A stretch of 64,000 nucleotides of DNA from Eudorina sp. 2006-703-Eu-15. Taxonomy: Eukaryota > Chlorophyta > Chlorophyceae > Chlamydomonadales > Volvocaceae. Under the pieces are notes generated by a model. That model was not told the DNA's origin and did no database searches. It worked only from the letters and a program-made list of their open reading frames with translations. Shown here piece by piece: positions 46,379 to 57,600 of the stretch (within the stretch, counting starts at the first letter, position 1; each line of letters starts with the position of its first letter). Where the stretch lies: contig BDSI01000211.1 of the NCBI GenBank assembly GCA_003117195.1, positions 59,875 through 123,874 of the forward strand. The letters run 5' to 3'. The translations under genes were made by a program, and so were the position numbers.

Positions 46379-47955
46379 TTTTTTTCCCCCTTTTTTCTTT
46401 CTCCCCGCGCCCCCCCCTCTTTGGCGCTTTTCTTTTCGCGTGTCCCCCTTTTCCCCGTGTCCCCCCCTCCCTGCCGTGTCCCCGTCCGGGCCCTTTTTCT
46501 GTTCCTCCTCTCCTGCTTTTTTGGTCTCCTCTCCTCCCCGCGTTCCGTTTGTTTTCCCCGCCGGGGCCGCCCTCCTCCCTCTGGTTGCCCCTCCTGGCCC
46601 GCCGTCCTGCTTCTTTCTTTCCCCTTTCCGGGCCCCCCCTTGTTGTCTGTCCGCTTCCCTGTCCCTGTCGGGCCTCGTTCCCCTTCCCCCTGTTTCTCGT
46701 CTTCCCCTCTGTTTCTCCCTTGTCGTCCCCTCTGTTTCTCCCTTGTCGTCCCCTCTGTTTCTCCCTTGTCGTCCCCTCTGTTTCTCCCTTGTCCCCTCCG
46801 GTTCCCCCCCGGGGCCCCGGGCGCCTCCCCCTTGTCCCCGCCCGGGCCTGTGTCGTCCCCTTTGGGGCCGCCCCGGCCCGCCTTCTTCCCCTTTTCCCTT
46901 CCCGCGCCCCCCTTCCCCCGGGCCCCCGGCGGGGCCGCGCCCCCGCCGCCGGCGCCCCTCGCCTCGCTTTTGCGGCTTTCTTTCCTCTGCTTCCCTTTTC
47001 TTCGCTGGGCTTTCTCTCCGGCCTCCGTTCCGGCTTCCTCCTCCCCTTTTTGTGTGTTTTCTCTGTGTTCCCCTTTTCTTTCCCCTCCTTCCCTCCCCTT
47101 TTCTCTTCTCCTCTGTCTCGTCTCCTTTTTTTTTGCTTCCCCCTTCTTCCCGCTTTCGTCCCCTCGCGGTTTCTCCTCCCCCTGTGTGTTGCTTCTTGCC
47201 CTCCCCGCGCCTTCGCGCTCTTTCCCTTTTCCGCCCCCTCCTCCCCCTCTTTCCGCCTCCTTTCCTCTTCCCTCCCCCTTTTTCTCCCCCCGCCCCGTCG
47301 CTTTTCCCTCTCCCCTGTTGCCTCGCCGTTGGTCTTCCTGGCGTCGCTGTTCGCTTCGGGTTCCGTCCTTGTCCCTTTTCGTTCCCCTCCGGGGCCCTCC
47401 CCCCCCCTGCCCTTTCGCTCTCCCTTTTCTGCTCTTGTCCCTCCTTTTCTTCTCCCTCCCGTCTCGCCCCTCGTCTGTGTTGTCCCTCCTTCCTTCCCCC
47501 CCTCCCCGCCCTTTTCTGCTCCCCGCCTCGCCTTGTGTCTTCCTGCCCCCGCGTCTTTTGCCCGTCGTTCCCCTTCGGTTCCCCCCCCGGGGCCCCCGTC
47601 GTCCCCTTTGGGGCCCCGCCGGGCCCCTCCTCCGCCTTTGCTTTTGCCCTCGCGTTTCTCCTTTTCCTCCCCTCCGCGCTTTCCGCCGTGTTCCTTCCGC
47701 GCCCTGTCGCGGCCCCTTTTTTCCCCCCGGCTTCCCTCCGCCTCTGTTCTTCTCCTGCCCGTCGTTCCCCCTTCGGTTCGTCTCCCTTTCGGGCGCCCCC
47801 CGGGGCCCCCGTCGTCCCCCCGGGGGCCCCGCCGGGCCCCTCCTCTGGTGTCGCTGCCCCGCGCCTCCCTTTTTTCTTCTTTTCTGCTCCTTTTTTTCTT
47901 TTCTCGCCGCCCCCTTGTTGCCCCCGCTCCGTCCGCCCCTTTCGGCGGCCTTTTT
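46379..47955. repeat. Repeat-rich spacer between rps11 and psbE
   Basis: Four copies of a 23-base unit (CGTCCCCTCTGTTTCTCCCT) lie at 46700 to 46795. GC-family copies lie at 46795 to 46950, 47380 and 47560 to 47850 (CCCCTTCGGTTCCCCCCCGG forms). No A at all. No gene seen. Confidence 0.65.
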
Positions 47956-48200
47956 CTGGCTGGTCCCCGGTCGCCCGTCCTTTCTCCGCCCTTTTCCCCC
48001 GTCTTCGCTCCTGGGTTCTTCCTCGTCTTCCCGTTCCTGCTTTCTTCCTCGCCGGTTGGCTTTTTGTCCGTCCTGGTCTTGCCTCTGCCGTCTTTGGTCC
48101 TCCCCGTCCCCCTGCCTCTTTTCCCGCCGCTCGTCCCGCCGCTCCTTTCCTCCCCGCCCGCTTTCCTGCCTTCGCCCCCGTTCCCCCGTTCGCTGGCTCC
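47956..48200 (+). CDS. psbE: Cytochrome b559 alpha subunit, A written as C
   Basis: PsbE binds the b559 haem with PsbF in photosystem II. From CTG at 47956: the image of MAGKPVERPFS, then RSWVLPRLPVPAFFLAGWLF ([20 protein letters not shown]). VRPGLASAVFGPPRPPASFP then AARPAAPFLPARF reads as [33 protein letters not shown]. It ends VKKFAG-like with TCC. The haem-ligand His of the helix reads as Pro. Length is 245 nt against about 246; one C is lost near the start. No psbF image follows it directly, in keeping with separated psbE and psbF in chlamydomonadaleans. Confidence 0.94.
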
Positions 48201-50052
48201 GTTTCCCCTTTGTTTTGTCCTCCGTGTCTCTCTTGTTTCTCTCCCTTCGGCTGTCCTGTTTTCGTTCCCTCCCGGGCTCGCCTCCCCTTTTTTTTCTCCT
48301 CTCCCCTTTTTCTCCGGCTCTCGGCCGGCTCCCCCCTTCCCTCCCCCTTCTTGTCTCCCTTCCCTCTCCCGCGCGCCGCTTCCCCGCCCCCCCCGTTCTC
48401 TCTCTTTTTCTCTTCCCGCCCGCCCTCGCTCCGGTTTTTCCCTGTTTTCTTCCCTCCCTCTCGTTTCCCCCCGTTTTCTTTTCCTTTTCGTGCCCCTCCG
48501 CCCCGCCCCGTTCTCCTCCTTCTCTCCCCCCCTTTCCTCGCTTCGCTTTTGTTTTTTCTCCTTTTCGCCTCTCTTTTTGCCCTTCCCTCCCCCTCTCGTT
48601 CTCCCTCTTCCCCCCCTTTCCGCCCGTCCTCCGGTCCCCCGCTTTGTCTCGTTGTTGTCCCCTTCGGGGCCCCCCGCCTTCGCCCCTCTCCGCCCTGCCC
48701 CCTTCCTTTTCTTTTGTTTTTCTTCTTCTTCCCCTGTTCCTTTTTTTTCCCGCTTTTGCCTCCTTTCTCCTCCCCTCGTCTTCTTTCTTTTCTCTCTTTT
48801 TCCCCGCCCGCCTTTTGTGCTTTTCGTTCTCGTCCCTTTCGCGTTTTGTTTTTGTTTCGCCCCTCGTTTTTCTTCGTCGTTTCCTCCCCCCGGCCTGCCT
48901 CTCTTTGTTTCTTTCCGTTCTTTCGGGTTCCCTGCCCGGCCCCCGCCCGCTCCCGGGTGCTCCCTACGTGTTCGTCCTCTTAACGGGAACTGTACATGCC
49001 TGTCCACTTGTTCTTTTAGGGGTTTCTCTTCAGTTTGTCCCCTCCGGGGCCGCGCCGCCGCCGCCTTCCTTCCCCCCCCGCGGCCGCCCCTGGGCCGGTC
49101 CCGCCCTCCCGCGCTCCTGTCCCCTCCTGTGCCGTCTCGCCCCCGCGCGCTGCCGCTTTCCGTTTCGCTCCCGCCTTGTTTCCCCTCCGGCCCTGTGCCG
49201 CCTTTTTGTCCCCCCGCTCCCTCTTGGCCCCCCCCCCTTCCTTCCGCTTTGTTGGCTTTCCCCCTGCCGTGCTTGTCTGTTCTTCCCCCCCCCTTTTCGT
49301 TTTTTTCTCTTCCTCTCCCCGTTGATTTTGTTTTTGGTTGCTTTTTCCGTTTAATTTTCCTTTCCTTTTTCCCCTCCCCTCCGTTTGTCCGCCGGCTCGC
49401 GGCCCCTGTCTCTTTCGCTCGGCCCCCGTCCGGCCGCTGTTCCTGGGCCTTCTCCCCCCCTCCGCCCGTCTGTTCCTTCCCTGTCGGGGCTCCGCCGGGT
49501 GCCCCTCCCGGTCCGTCCCCTCCGGGGCCGTCCTTCTCCCTGGTCGTGGCCCCTCTCCTCCCCCTGCTTCTCCCCCGCCTCTTCCCCCCTCTTCTTGGCC
49601 TTTGTTCGTTGCTTTTCCGTTTCCCGTTTTGTTGTTGGGCTTTTTCCCTTCGTTCCTTTGTCCCCCTCCTCCCCGTTCCCCGTCCCCCTCTCCCCCTTTG
49701 CGTTCGGTCCCCTCGGGGCCCGCCTTTCCTTTTTTTCTCCCCCGCCGCCCGGGGTTCTGTGTTCCGTCCTCCCCTTCGGTTGTCCCCTTCTTTCCCCGCC
49801 GCCCCTTTTCGTTCCCCTCCGGTTGTCGCTTTCGTCCCCCTTCCCCTGGTGCCGCGGCCGCCGTTTGTCCCCCTCGGGGCCCTCCGCGGCGGTCCCCGCG
49901 TCCCCTGCGCCGCCCGCCCGGCCTTTCCCCCCCCGGGCCGCTTTCGTCCCTCCCCCTCCGCCGTTCTTCTCGGCCCTTTCTCCCCCCTTTTCTGTCCCCC
50001 CCTCCTCGCCCTTTCTCGCGTCCGCCCCCCCCTCCTGCGTTTTTCCTTTGTT
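48201..50052. other. Spacer between psbE and rps9
   Basis: C/T-rich with GC repeat scraps at 49040 to 49110, 49480 to 49550 and 49840 to 49950. An A-bearing island at 48964 to 49036 (CTTAACGGGAACTGTACATG, TTAGGGGTTTCTCTTCAG) and another at 49323 to 49355 could not be assigned. Confidence 0.4.
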
Positions 50053-50555
50053 CTGTTCTTTTTCGCCCCCGCCGTCGGTCGTCGTCCCGCCGCCGTCGCC
50101 CCCGTTCTCCTCCCCCGGCCCCGGTTTCTTTCTTCTCCCTCCTCCCCCGCGCCCGCCTCTTTCCCCCCTGCTTTTTCTTCTTTCTTCTCTGTCCCCGCTC
50201 CTTTCGCTCTTCTCTCTCCTGCCCCCCCCCTGCTCTTGTCTCCCCCGCCTCCCCCGCTTTCTCCCTCCCCCCTGTGGCCGCCTCTCCCCCTCTGTTCCCC
50301 CCTTTCCCTTTTGCTCCCCTCGTTCCCGTTCCCGGCGGTGGTTTCCTGGGCCCCCCCGCCGCCCTCCGTTTCGGTCTTTCCCGCGCCCTTTGTTTCCTTT
50401 CCCCCCTCCCCTGCCCCTTTCGCTCTTTCCCCTTCTTTCGCTCTTCGTCCCCCTTCCCCGCTCCCGGCTCTTTCCCCCCCGCTTCCCGTGTTCCCGCCCG
50501 TCGTCCCTCTGGTCTTCCCCCCGCCCGTCCCGCTTCGCCCTCTCCTCCCCGTTCC
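50053..50555 (+). CDS. rps9: Ribosomal protein uS9, A written as C
   Basis: uS9 is in the head of the small plastid ribosomal subunit, its C-terminal tail reaching the tRNA. Images: AVGRRPAAVAPVLLP (AVGRRKEAVATVILLPG) near 50070, VPVPGGGFLGPPAALRFGLS then RALCF (VxVxGGGFMGQTEALRLGIS RALCL), and RVPARRPSGLPPARPASPS with PPR and TCC (RVQERRKYGLKKARKASQYSKR and stop). The start CTG at 50053 is in frame with the first motif. About 165 residues. A-free; frame changes lie between the motifs. The order psbE, rps9, ycf4, ycf3 matches Chlamydomonas as I recall it. Confidence 0.9.
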
Positions 50556-52139
50556 TTTCTTCCTTTCTTTTTCTCGTTCTTTTTCCCCTCGTTTTCCTTT
50601 TTTCCCCTCCTGCGCTTTCTTGCCGCTCCGCCCTCTCGTTTCTCCGCTTTTCCCCTTCCTCTCTTTCTCTTCTGTGTTCTTTCTCCTTTTTTCCCCGTCT
50701 TCTCTCCGGCGCCCCCGTGTCTGCCCGCTGTCCGTTTCCCCGTGTCCCCCCTCCTTTCCCCCTGGTCTTCTCGTCGTTGGTTTCCCTGCTCTCGCTTGCC
50801 GTTTCTTTTCCCTTTCCCGCGTGTTTGTCCTCCCTGTCTCGGGCCTCTTCCGTTTTTCTCGCCCGTCTTCCCCCGTTCCCTTGGCCTTTCCGCGCTTTTG
50901 CTTTGCTCGTCCTCTCTTTGTTTTGCCTCCCTCGGTTCCCTCTCGCTTCTCTTCCCCCTCCCTTCCCTCCTTCTTTCCCCCCTCCCTCCTGTGTCCCCCT
51001 TTCCCCTTTCCCTCCGTCTTCCTTTTCCCCCCCCTCCGTCTTCCTTTTCCCCCCCTTTCCCTCCGTCTTCCTTTTCCCCTTTCCCTCCGTCTTCCTTTTC
51101 CCCTTCCCTCCGTCTTCCTTTTCCCCCCCTTTCCCTCCGTCTTCCTTTTCCCCCTTTCCTCCGTCTTCCTTTCCCCCCCGTCTTTTCCCTTTCCCTCCGT
51201 CTTCCTTTTCCCCCCTTTCCTTTTCCCTTTCCCTCCGTCTTCCTTTCCCCGGCCGCCCCCGCTCCTCCTCCCTCCCTCTTCTCTTTCCCGCTCTCTTCGT
51301 TCCCCTTTCTCGGTCCCCCTTCCCGTTCCCCCCGTCGTTGCCCTTCTTCCCCCCCCTTGTTGCCCGCTTGGCTTTCCTCCTCTCTTGTCCCTTCCCCGGG
51401 CCCGTCTTTGCTCCCCTCCTTCCCCTTTCCTCTCCTTTCCCCCCGCTCTTTTTTCTCGTCTCTTGTCCCCCGCTCCCCCGCGCCCGCTCTTCTGCTCCCG
51501 TCGCTGTGTTCTCTTCCCCTCTCCCCCTCTCCTCCCTTTTTTGTTCCCCTCCCGCTTCGCTCTCCCCCTTTTTTCTCCCTTCGTTCCCGGGTGCTTTTCC
51601 GTCGTCGTTTCCCTTCGGTTCCCCTTTGGGGGCCCCGCCGGGGCCCTCCGTTCTTTGGGTCCCCTCCCCTTCTTCGGCTGTTCCTCCCCCCCCCTCCTCG
51701 TGTTTGTTGTCTCCTCGCGGGCCGCGCTCGTTGCTCTCCGCCTCTCCGTTCTGTGGTTTCTTTTTCTTCCCCTCGCCCTTCCGGTTCGCTTCCGTCCGGC
51801 GTCCCTCGCTCTCCCCTGTCCCTCTGTCCCCCCCTTCCTCCGGCGTGTTCTCTTCCCTCTTTTCGGTCCCTCTTCGTTCCTCCGCCGCCTTTCTTTCTCT
51901 TTCTCCCCCCCGTCCCCTTTGCGCTCCCCTCGCTTCCCCTCCCCCCGTCTCGCTTCCGTCCCCTTTGGGGCCCGTCGTGGTCTCTTCCGCTGCTTCTTGG
52001 CTCCTCTTTTTGCCTTTTTGTCGTTTTTCCCTTTTTCGCTCCCCCCTCCCCCTCCCCCCCTGCTCTGCCGTTGTTCTTCTTCCCCCCCGCTCCGCCGGCC
52101 TTCCCTTCCCTTTTCGTCTCCTTCGCCTCCCCCCCCCTT
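50556..52139. repeat. Spacer with a CCGTCTTCCTTTTCCC tandem array
   Basis: About eleven copies of a 21- to 30-base unit around CCCTCCGTCTTCCTTTTCCC run from 50995 to 51245. The rest is A-free C/T-rich spacer with a GC-repeat scrap at 51600 to 51650. A T-arm-like sequence near 51781 lacks a matching D arm. Confidence 0.7.
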
Positions 52140-52737
52140 CTGCCCCCCCTCCTCTTTTCCTCCGCCGTTCTCTTCTTGTGGTGCCCGCCGCTTCCGTCCT
52201 TCTTGGTGGGCTCTTGTTCTTTTTTTCGGTTCCTGTGGTTTTTTCGCCCCGGCTTTTGTTCTTCTTTCGGCCTTCCTCCCTGGTTCCGCTTCTTCCCTTT
52301 CGGGGCCCCTCCCCCCCCCTTTCTTCGGTGCCCCTCCCGCCCTCGGTTTCCCTTTCCTTCCTTTTTTTCCCCCCGGTTTCTTGCTGTCCTTTTCTGGGCG
52401 TTTCGGGTTTTTCTTCCGCCTTTCTTGGTCCCTTTTCCTTTTTTGGCCTGTTGGTGGGGGTTTCCTGCGTTTCCTCCCCCGCGGGTTTTGTCCGCCTTTT
52501 TCGCTGGGGTTCTCCCGGTCCCCTCGTCCCCTCGCCTTCTCTTCCTCCTTGCCGCCCTCGCCGCTCTTCGCCTTGCCTTCCCCCCGGCCTTGCTTCCCCC
52601 CGTCCCCTCTTTTTCCGTTTCCCCGGTCCCCGCGCCCTTCCCTTCCCCGGCCTCGGTCCCCCGTTCCCCTTCCCCGCCCTCGCCCCCCGGCTTCGGCCTT
52701 CGCGCCCTTTTTCCCCGTCTCTTTCGCCGCGCCCTCC
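52140..52737 (+). CDS. ycf4: Photosystem I assembly protein Ycf4, A written as C
   Basis: Ycf4 is a thylakoid scaffold for photosystem I assembly with two membrane spans. Images: GARRFRPSWWALVLFFGSCG then FF (GSRRLSNYWWAxxLFLGSCGFF), FWPVGGGF (FWNVGGGx), AGFVRLFRWGSPG (EGFVRIFRWGFPG) near 52500, and LASPRPLFFRFPGPRALPFP with GLGPPF (the KRALYLRVKGxRDIPLTRxGQPL region). It ends like LAKFLxVSLEAP with TCC at 52735. The start CTG at 52140 is likely but one indel separates it from the first motif. About 198 residues, the Chlamydomonas size. Located between rps9 and ycf3. Confidence 0.88.
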
Positions 52738-54797
52738 TCCCTCCTCTCCGTTTTTCTGTCGTCCCCCTTCTCTCCTCCGCTCCCCCGCTCGTCCTCTTTC
52801 CCTTTGTTCTCCCCGCCGGGGCCTGCCCCGCCTCGGTCGCTCGTTTTGTTTCCTCTCCCCCCCCCTCCCGCCGTCCCCCCTTCCCCTCCCCCTCTTTTTT
52901 CTCCCCCGCTCCTCCTTCTTTTCGGCCGTTGTGCTTGGCCCCCGCTTTTGTGCTTGGTTCCTCCTTCCCCGCTCTGTTCTTTGTCCTTTTTGCTCTCCCC
53001 GCGTTCCCCCCCTCCGTCCCCTCCGGGGCCGCCCCCGGTGCCTTTTCCTCTTCCGCCCTCTTCCTCCTCCGTCGCTTTTCCCCGTCGTTCTTCGTCGTCT
53101 CTTCCCCTCCGGTTGTCCCTTTGTCCCCTTTGGGCCGGGCCCCCCCGGGGCCGCCCCCCTTCCTTCCCTCCCGGCGCCCTCCCCCCCGGCCCCCGGCCTG
53201 CGTTCCCTCCGGTTCCCCTTTTGTTGTTCCGTCGCCCCCCCCCTTTGGGCCGGTCCCTCGTCCCGGTCCCTGCCCCGGCCGCCTTCCGCTTCCCCACCGC
53301 TTCCCCTTGTCCCTTCGCTTGTCGCCGGCCCGGGGCCCCTTCCTTCCCTTCCCCCGCTCTGTTGTTTCTGTCCGGGCCGTCCTCGGGCCGCTTTCGTTCC
53401 CCCCCGCGGCCGCCCCCGCCCTCGCCGGCGGGCGTCGTCCTTTTTAATTCGCCTCCCCGCCCCCCTCGCCCTCGCTCTTCCCTCCCTTGGTTCCCCGCGC
53501 TTGTCTTCGCTCCCTCCCCTCTTTTCGTTCTCCCTCTCCGTCCTCCCCTCCCTCCCCCTCCCCCTTCGTCTTCCTTCCCTTTCCCTTGTTTTTCTTTTTC
53601 TTCGCTTTCCTTCCTCTCCCCCGCCCCTTTTTCCTTCCTCGTCCCCTGTCCGGCCTTCTCCCCCTTCCGCTGGGCTCCTTGGCCCCCCCCTCTTCCTTCG
53701 CGGGGCGCCCCCCGCCCTTTCCTTGTGTTTCCTTCCGTTCCGCCTGTTTTTCTTTCTGCTCTTCGTTTCCCTTTTTCTTTGCTCTCCCTTCGGCGCCGCC
53801 CGCCTTTCTCCTCCGTCCCTTCCGGCGCCCCGCTGGCCCCCCCCCCGCTTCCCCCCTTTTTGCCCTTTCCTTTTTCCGGCGTCGCTTGTCCGTTTTGCGG
53901 CCGCCCCCCGTTCTCTGCGGTTCCGTCCCCCGTCTCTTCTGGGGCCCCCCTTCGCCCCCTTTCGCGCTTCGTCCCCTTTCCCCCTCTCCCCTCCCCTGTC
54001 GTTTTCCTTTTCGGCCCCTGCCTCCCCTCCGCCTTTCGGCTGTTTTGTCCCGTCTCTTCTCCGGCCTCCTCTTTCCCCCGTCTGTTCCTTCCGTTCCCCT
54101 CCGTTTGTTCCGTCCTCCCCGGTTTCTCCTTCCGCTCCTTCCTCTTTTTGTCCCGCCCTTCCCCCCGTTCCCCCCTTCTCCGTCGTCTTCTTTTTCCTCC
54201 TTCCTTTTTTGCTCCCCCCCTTCCTCCCCTTCCCTCGCCTCTGCCTTCCCTTTTTCCTGCTTTCCTTTGTCCCCTTCTCTGCTCCCGTCTCCTTTTTGTG
54301 CCTTTGCCCCTCGTCTTCTTCTGTTTTCCCCCCTCCCTCCCCTTTTTCTTGCCTTGCCTCCCTCCTGTTTCGTCTTTTCGCCTCTGTTCCTGCGTCGCTC
54401 GCCTTGCTCCTGCTTGTCCCTCGTCCCGCCTCCCCCGTCCTCTCTTTCCCTTTTGCCCGTCGTTCCCCTTCGTTCCCCCCCCGGGGCCGCCGTTGTCCCC
54501 TTTGGGGGCCCCGCCGGGCCCCTCCTTGGCCTCCCCCTGCCCCGGTTTTGTCCCCTCCCGCCCCGTCTTCCCTTCTTTCCTTCGTTTCTCCCGCGGCCCT
54601 TTCCGCGCCCCTGTTCCCCCCCTCCTTTCCCGCTCCCTCGCCTCTCCCTTTTTTCCCCTCCTCGTTTTGTCCCCTCCGGGGCCGGTTCCCGCCTTTTTTT
54701 GCCCCCCCCTCCTCCCCCCTTTCCTCTCCGCCCCTCTTTTGTCCTTTTTCTTTCTTTCGTCCTTCGCTTTCCTCTCTTCTTTTTCCCGTTCTTTTTC
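52738..54797. repeat. Spacer with GC repeats between ycf4 and ycf3
   Basis: C/T-rich, A only at 53296 and 53447. GC-family fragments lie at 53020 to 53300 and 54455 to 54530. A G-richer stretch at 53690 to 53990 was checked on both strands without a match. Confidence 0.5.
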
Positions 54798-55312
54798 CTG
54801 CCCCGCCCTCCCCGCCCTGCTCCTTTTCTTGCTCCCCCTTTCCTGTTGTCGCGGCTCTTTTCTTCCCCGTCTTCCCTCCTTCTCCCCGTGCCCCCCCGCT
54901 TTTTCTTCTTCCCGCCCTGGCCTGTCCGCTCCCGCCGCCGGTGCCTCTGCTGCCGCTTTCCCCCCTTCTTCTGCCGCGCTGCGCTTCGCCGTCGCTGCTT
55001 CTGCTCGCCGTTCTCTTCTTTCTCCTCTCGGTTTCCTCCCTCCCCGTCCTGGTGCCCCCGGCCGCGCGTTCGCCTCTTCTTCTCCCGCCTTCGCCCGTCC
55101 CCCTTCTCTTTCTCGTGCTTTCCCTCCTCTCGCTGTCCTTTCCCCCTCCCGTGGTGCCCCCGCCCTTGCCCCTGGTCCCTCTGCCCTTTCCCCCTCCTTT
55201 TTGCCCCCGCCGCTGCTTCTTGGCCCGCCGCTCTTCGTTTCGCCCCCCCGCCTTCTCTCGCCGCTTTCCCTTGGTTCCCCTGCCCGGCCGTTTCCCCGGT
55301 TTCGCCCCTTCG
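54798..55312 (+). CDS. ycf3: Photosystem I assembly TPR protein Ycf3, A written as C
   Basis: Ycf3 is a stromal-side TPR chaperone that assembles the PsaA/PsaB heterodimer with Ycf4. From CTG at 54798: the image of MPRS, then FPVVAALFF (FTVVADLLL). GLSAPAAGASAAAFPPSSAA with LRFAVAASARRSLLSPLGFL follows, then PPRPGAPGRAFASSSPAFAR. These stand for GMSAQAEGEYAEAxQNYYEA, LRLEVDAYDRSYILYNIGLI and [20 protein letters not shown], the TPR core. The tail reads like NWLKMTGRF, with a probable TCG (TAG) near 55310. Uninterrupted by an intron. A-free. Confidence 0.92.
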
Positions 55313-57600
55313 CTCCCTTCGTTTTTTCTCCCCTCCCCCTTCTCTTCCTGCCCTCCCCCGTTCTTTTTCCCTTCGGGTTCCCCGGCGGGCCGCCGGCCTT
55401 TGTCCCTTGTCCCTGTCCGGGCCCCGTTGCTTCCCCCTCCGGTTGTCGTCCCCTTTGGGGCCCCCCGCGGCCCCTCCCCCGCGCCCCCTTCCCTTTGGGC
55501 CCCCGGGCCCCGGGCCGCCCTCCCCGGGCCCCCCGCCGTTCCCTCCCCGCCCCGCGTTTCCCTCTGTTTCCCCTCCCCCCTGCTTTCCTCTCCCGCCGTC
55601 TTTCTCCCTCTTCCTTCTTTCTTTCTTTCCCCTTCGTCTGCGCGGTTTCCCCTCCCCCCCCTCCCCGCCCGGCTCCCCCCCCTCTCTCCGCCCCTTTCGT
55701 CGTCCCGTTTTCTCTTTCTCCCCGCTTTTCTCCGGTTTCCGCCCCCCGCGTCCTCCCCCCCCGCCCCCCCCCCCCGCCCCCCCCCTTCCCCCTCTTCTTC
55801 CCCCCCCCCCTTCGTCCTTCTTTTCCCCGCCCCCCTGCCCCCCCGTTTCTCCTCGCCGTCTTCTTGCTTCTCCCCCTCGTGGTTTCTTCCCCGTTCTCTT
55901 GGTTTCGGTGGCCCCCTTTTCCCCCGCCGCCCGCCCCGTTTCCCCGCCCCCCCCCCCGCTTTGTTGCTCCCCCCTTCCCCCGGCCCGTGTTCTGGGTCTC
56001 TTCCCTTTTGTTCGTCCCGCCCGCCGTTTTTTTCCCTCGCTCCTTTGTTCCCTGCTTCTTCGCTTTCTTCTTGTCCCTTTCCCCTCCCCCCTCCCCCTTC
56101 CGTTCCTTCGGTCCCCCTTCTTTCCCCTTTGCTCCGCCTTTTTGCCCCTTTGCTTCCCCCCGGGCCTTTCTTGTCGTTTTTCCCTCTCGGGGCCGTCCTT
56201 TGCGTTCCTTTGTCTTTTCTGTCTTCTCGCCCCGCCTCTCCTTTTTTCTTGTCCCCTCCTCTCCCTCGCCTTGCCCGCTTCTCTTCTTTGTTTTTCCGCT
56301 CTTCCCCTCCTTTTTTCTCGCTTTTCCGCCGTTCTTCCTCGCCCCGCCCCTCTCCCCCTCCGCTGGCTTCTCCTCCCGTTTCTTTCCCCCGCTTTTCGTC
56401 CGCCCGGGCCGGCCCTGCTTTTCCTTTTTTCTCGCGTGTCCTCCTTTCGCTTTGTTCCTTTTTCTTTTCCGCCCCTCCTCGTCCTGTTTTGTTCGTGCTC
56501 CCCTCTCCTCCCCTCCCTTTTCGTCCCCCCCCGGGGGGTTTGTTGTTTGTGCTTTTCGCGCCTTCCCCCCTCCTCCCCTCTTTCGCTTGTCGTTTTTCTT
56601 CCTTTCTCGTCGGGCCCTCTTTTCCTCCCGCTTTTGTCGGCCGTTTTCTCTTCCCGCGCCCTCCTTTCCCCGCCGGGGCCCTCCTTCCGCCCCTTCCTTG
56701 CCTTCCCTCCTGGGGCCCTTCTTTGCTTTTCCCTTCGCTTGTTCTCCGCTGTTCCCCCTGTTTCCTTTCCTCCCTCCCCTTCCTTCTGCTCCCCCCCCCC
56801 CCCCCCCCCTTTGTTCCTCCCCCCCCCCTTCCTCCCTGGTCCTTTCGTCGCCTTCCCCTCCCCGCTCTTGGTGCTCCTCCTGTCGGTCTCCCTGCCTTTT
56901 TTCTGGGCTTCCTGTTTTCGTCCCCCCCGTCCCTTTCGGTGCTGTTGTTCGTGTTCCCCTTTTCCCCCTTTTCCCGCCTGTCCTGCCCCCTCCCCCCCTC
57001 GCTGTCGCCCCCTTCGTTCCCGTTTTCCCCGTCCCCGCCTTCCCCGCCCCTCTCCCCCTCCCTCTTTTCCCCCCCGGCCCTCCTCTCGCCCTCCCTCTTC
57101 CTCCCTTCGGGCCCCCTTCCCCGGGCTTGTTGCCTTCCCTCCTCTTTCTCCTCCTGTTCCTCCCTTGCTTGTCCCCCCTCCCCTCTTCCCCTTGGTGCCC
57201 CTCTTCCCGTCCCCGTCCCCGTCTTCCCCCGCCTCTGCTTTTGCCGTTGTTCCTTCTTCTCCTGCCCTGCCCCCCCTTTTTCTGCTCCTCTCGGCCCCCC
57301 CCCGTCCCCCGCCCCCCCCGCTTGGTTTCCCCGGTCCCCCCTCTCCGGTCGTCCTTCCTCCCCCGCTCCCCGTTCTTTCCCCCTCTCGTCTTTCCGTTGT
57401 TCCTCCTCTCCCCCCCCGCGTTTTCCCTCTTTTCGCCCTCCCCTTCCGCCCGCTCCGCTTTTCTTTCTTCCCCCCCGTTTCGGCGCTCCTTCGGTGCTCC
57501 CGTCCCCCTTCCCTCCCCCCTTTTTCCCTTTGTCGTTCCTTCCCCTCTCCCGTTTTCCTTGCCCCCCTCCTTCCTTCCCCCCCTCTCTCGTCCCCCCCCC
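55313..57600. repeat. Spacer with GC repeats between ycf3 and rps2
   Basis: GC-family fragments lie at 55370 to 55560 and 56520 to 56540, and long C runs near 55745 to 55815 and 56790 to 56830. No A. rps18, which would be expected near ycf3, was looked for and not recognised. Confidence 0.5.

Noticed and set aside
51715..51800. Possible tRNA ending near 51800 (TTCCGGTTCGCTTCCGTCC)
   Set aside because: A T arm can pair if C is read as A, but no D arm, anticodon arm or matching 5' acceptor lies at the right distance.
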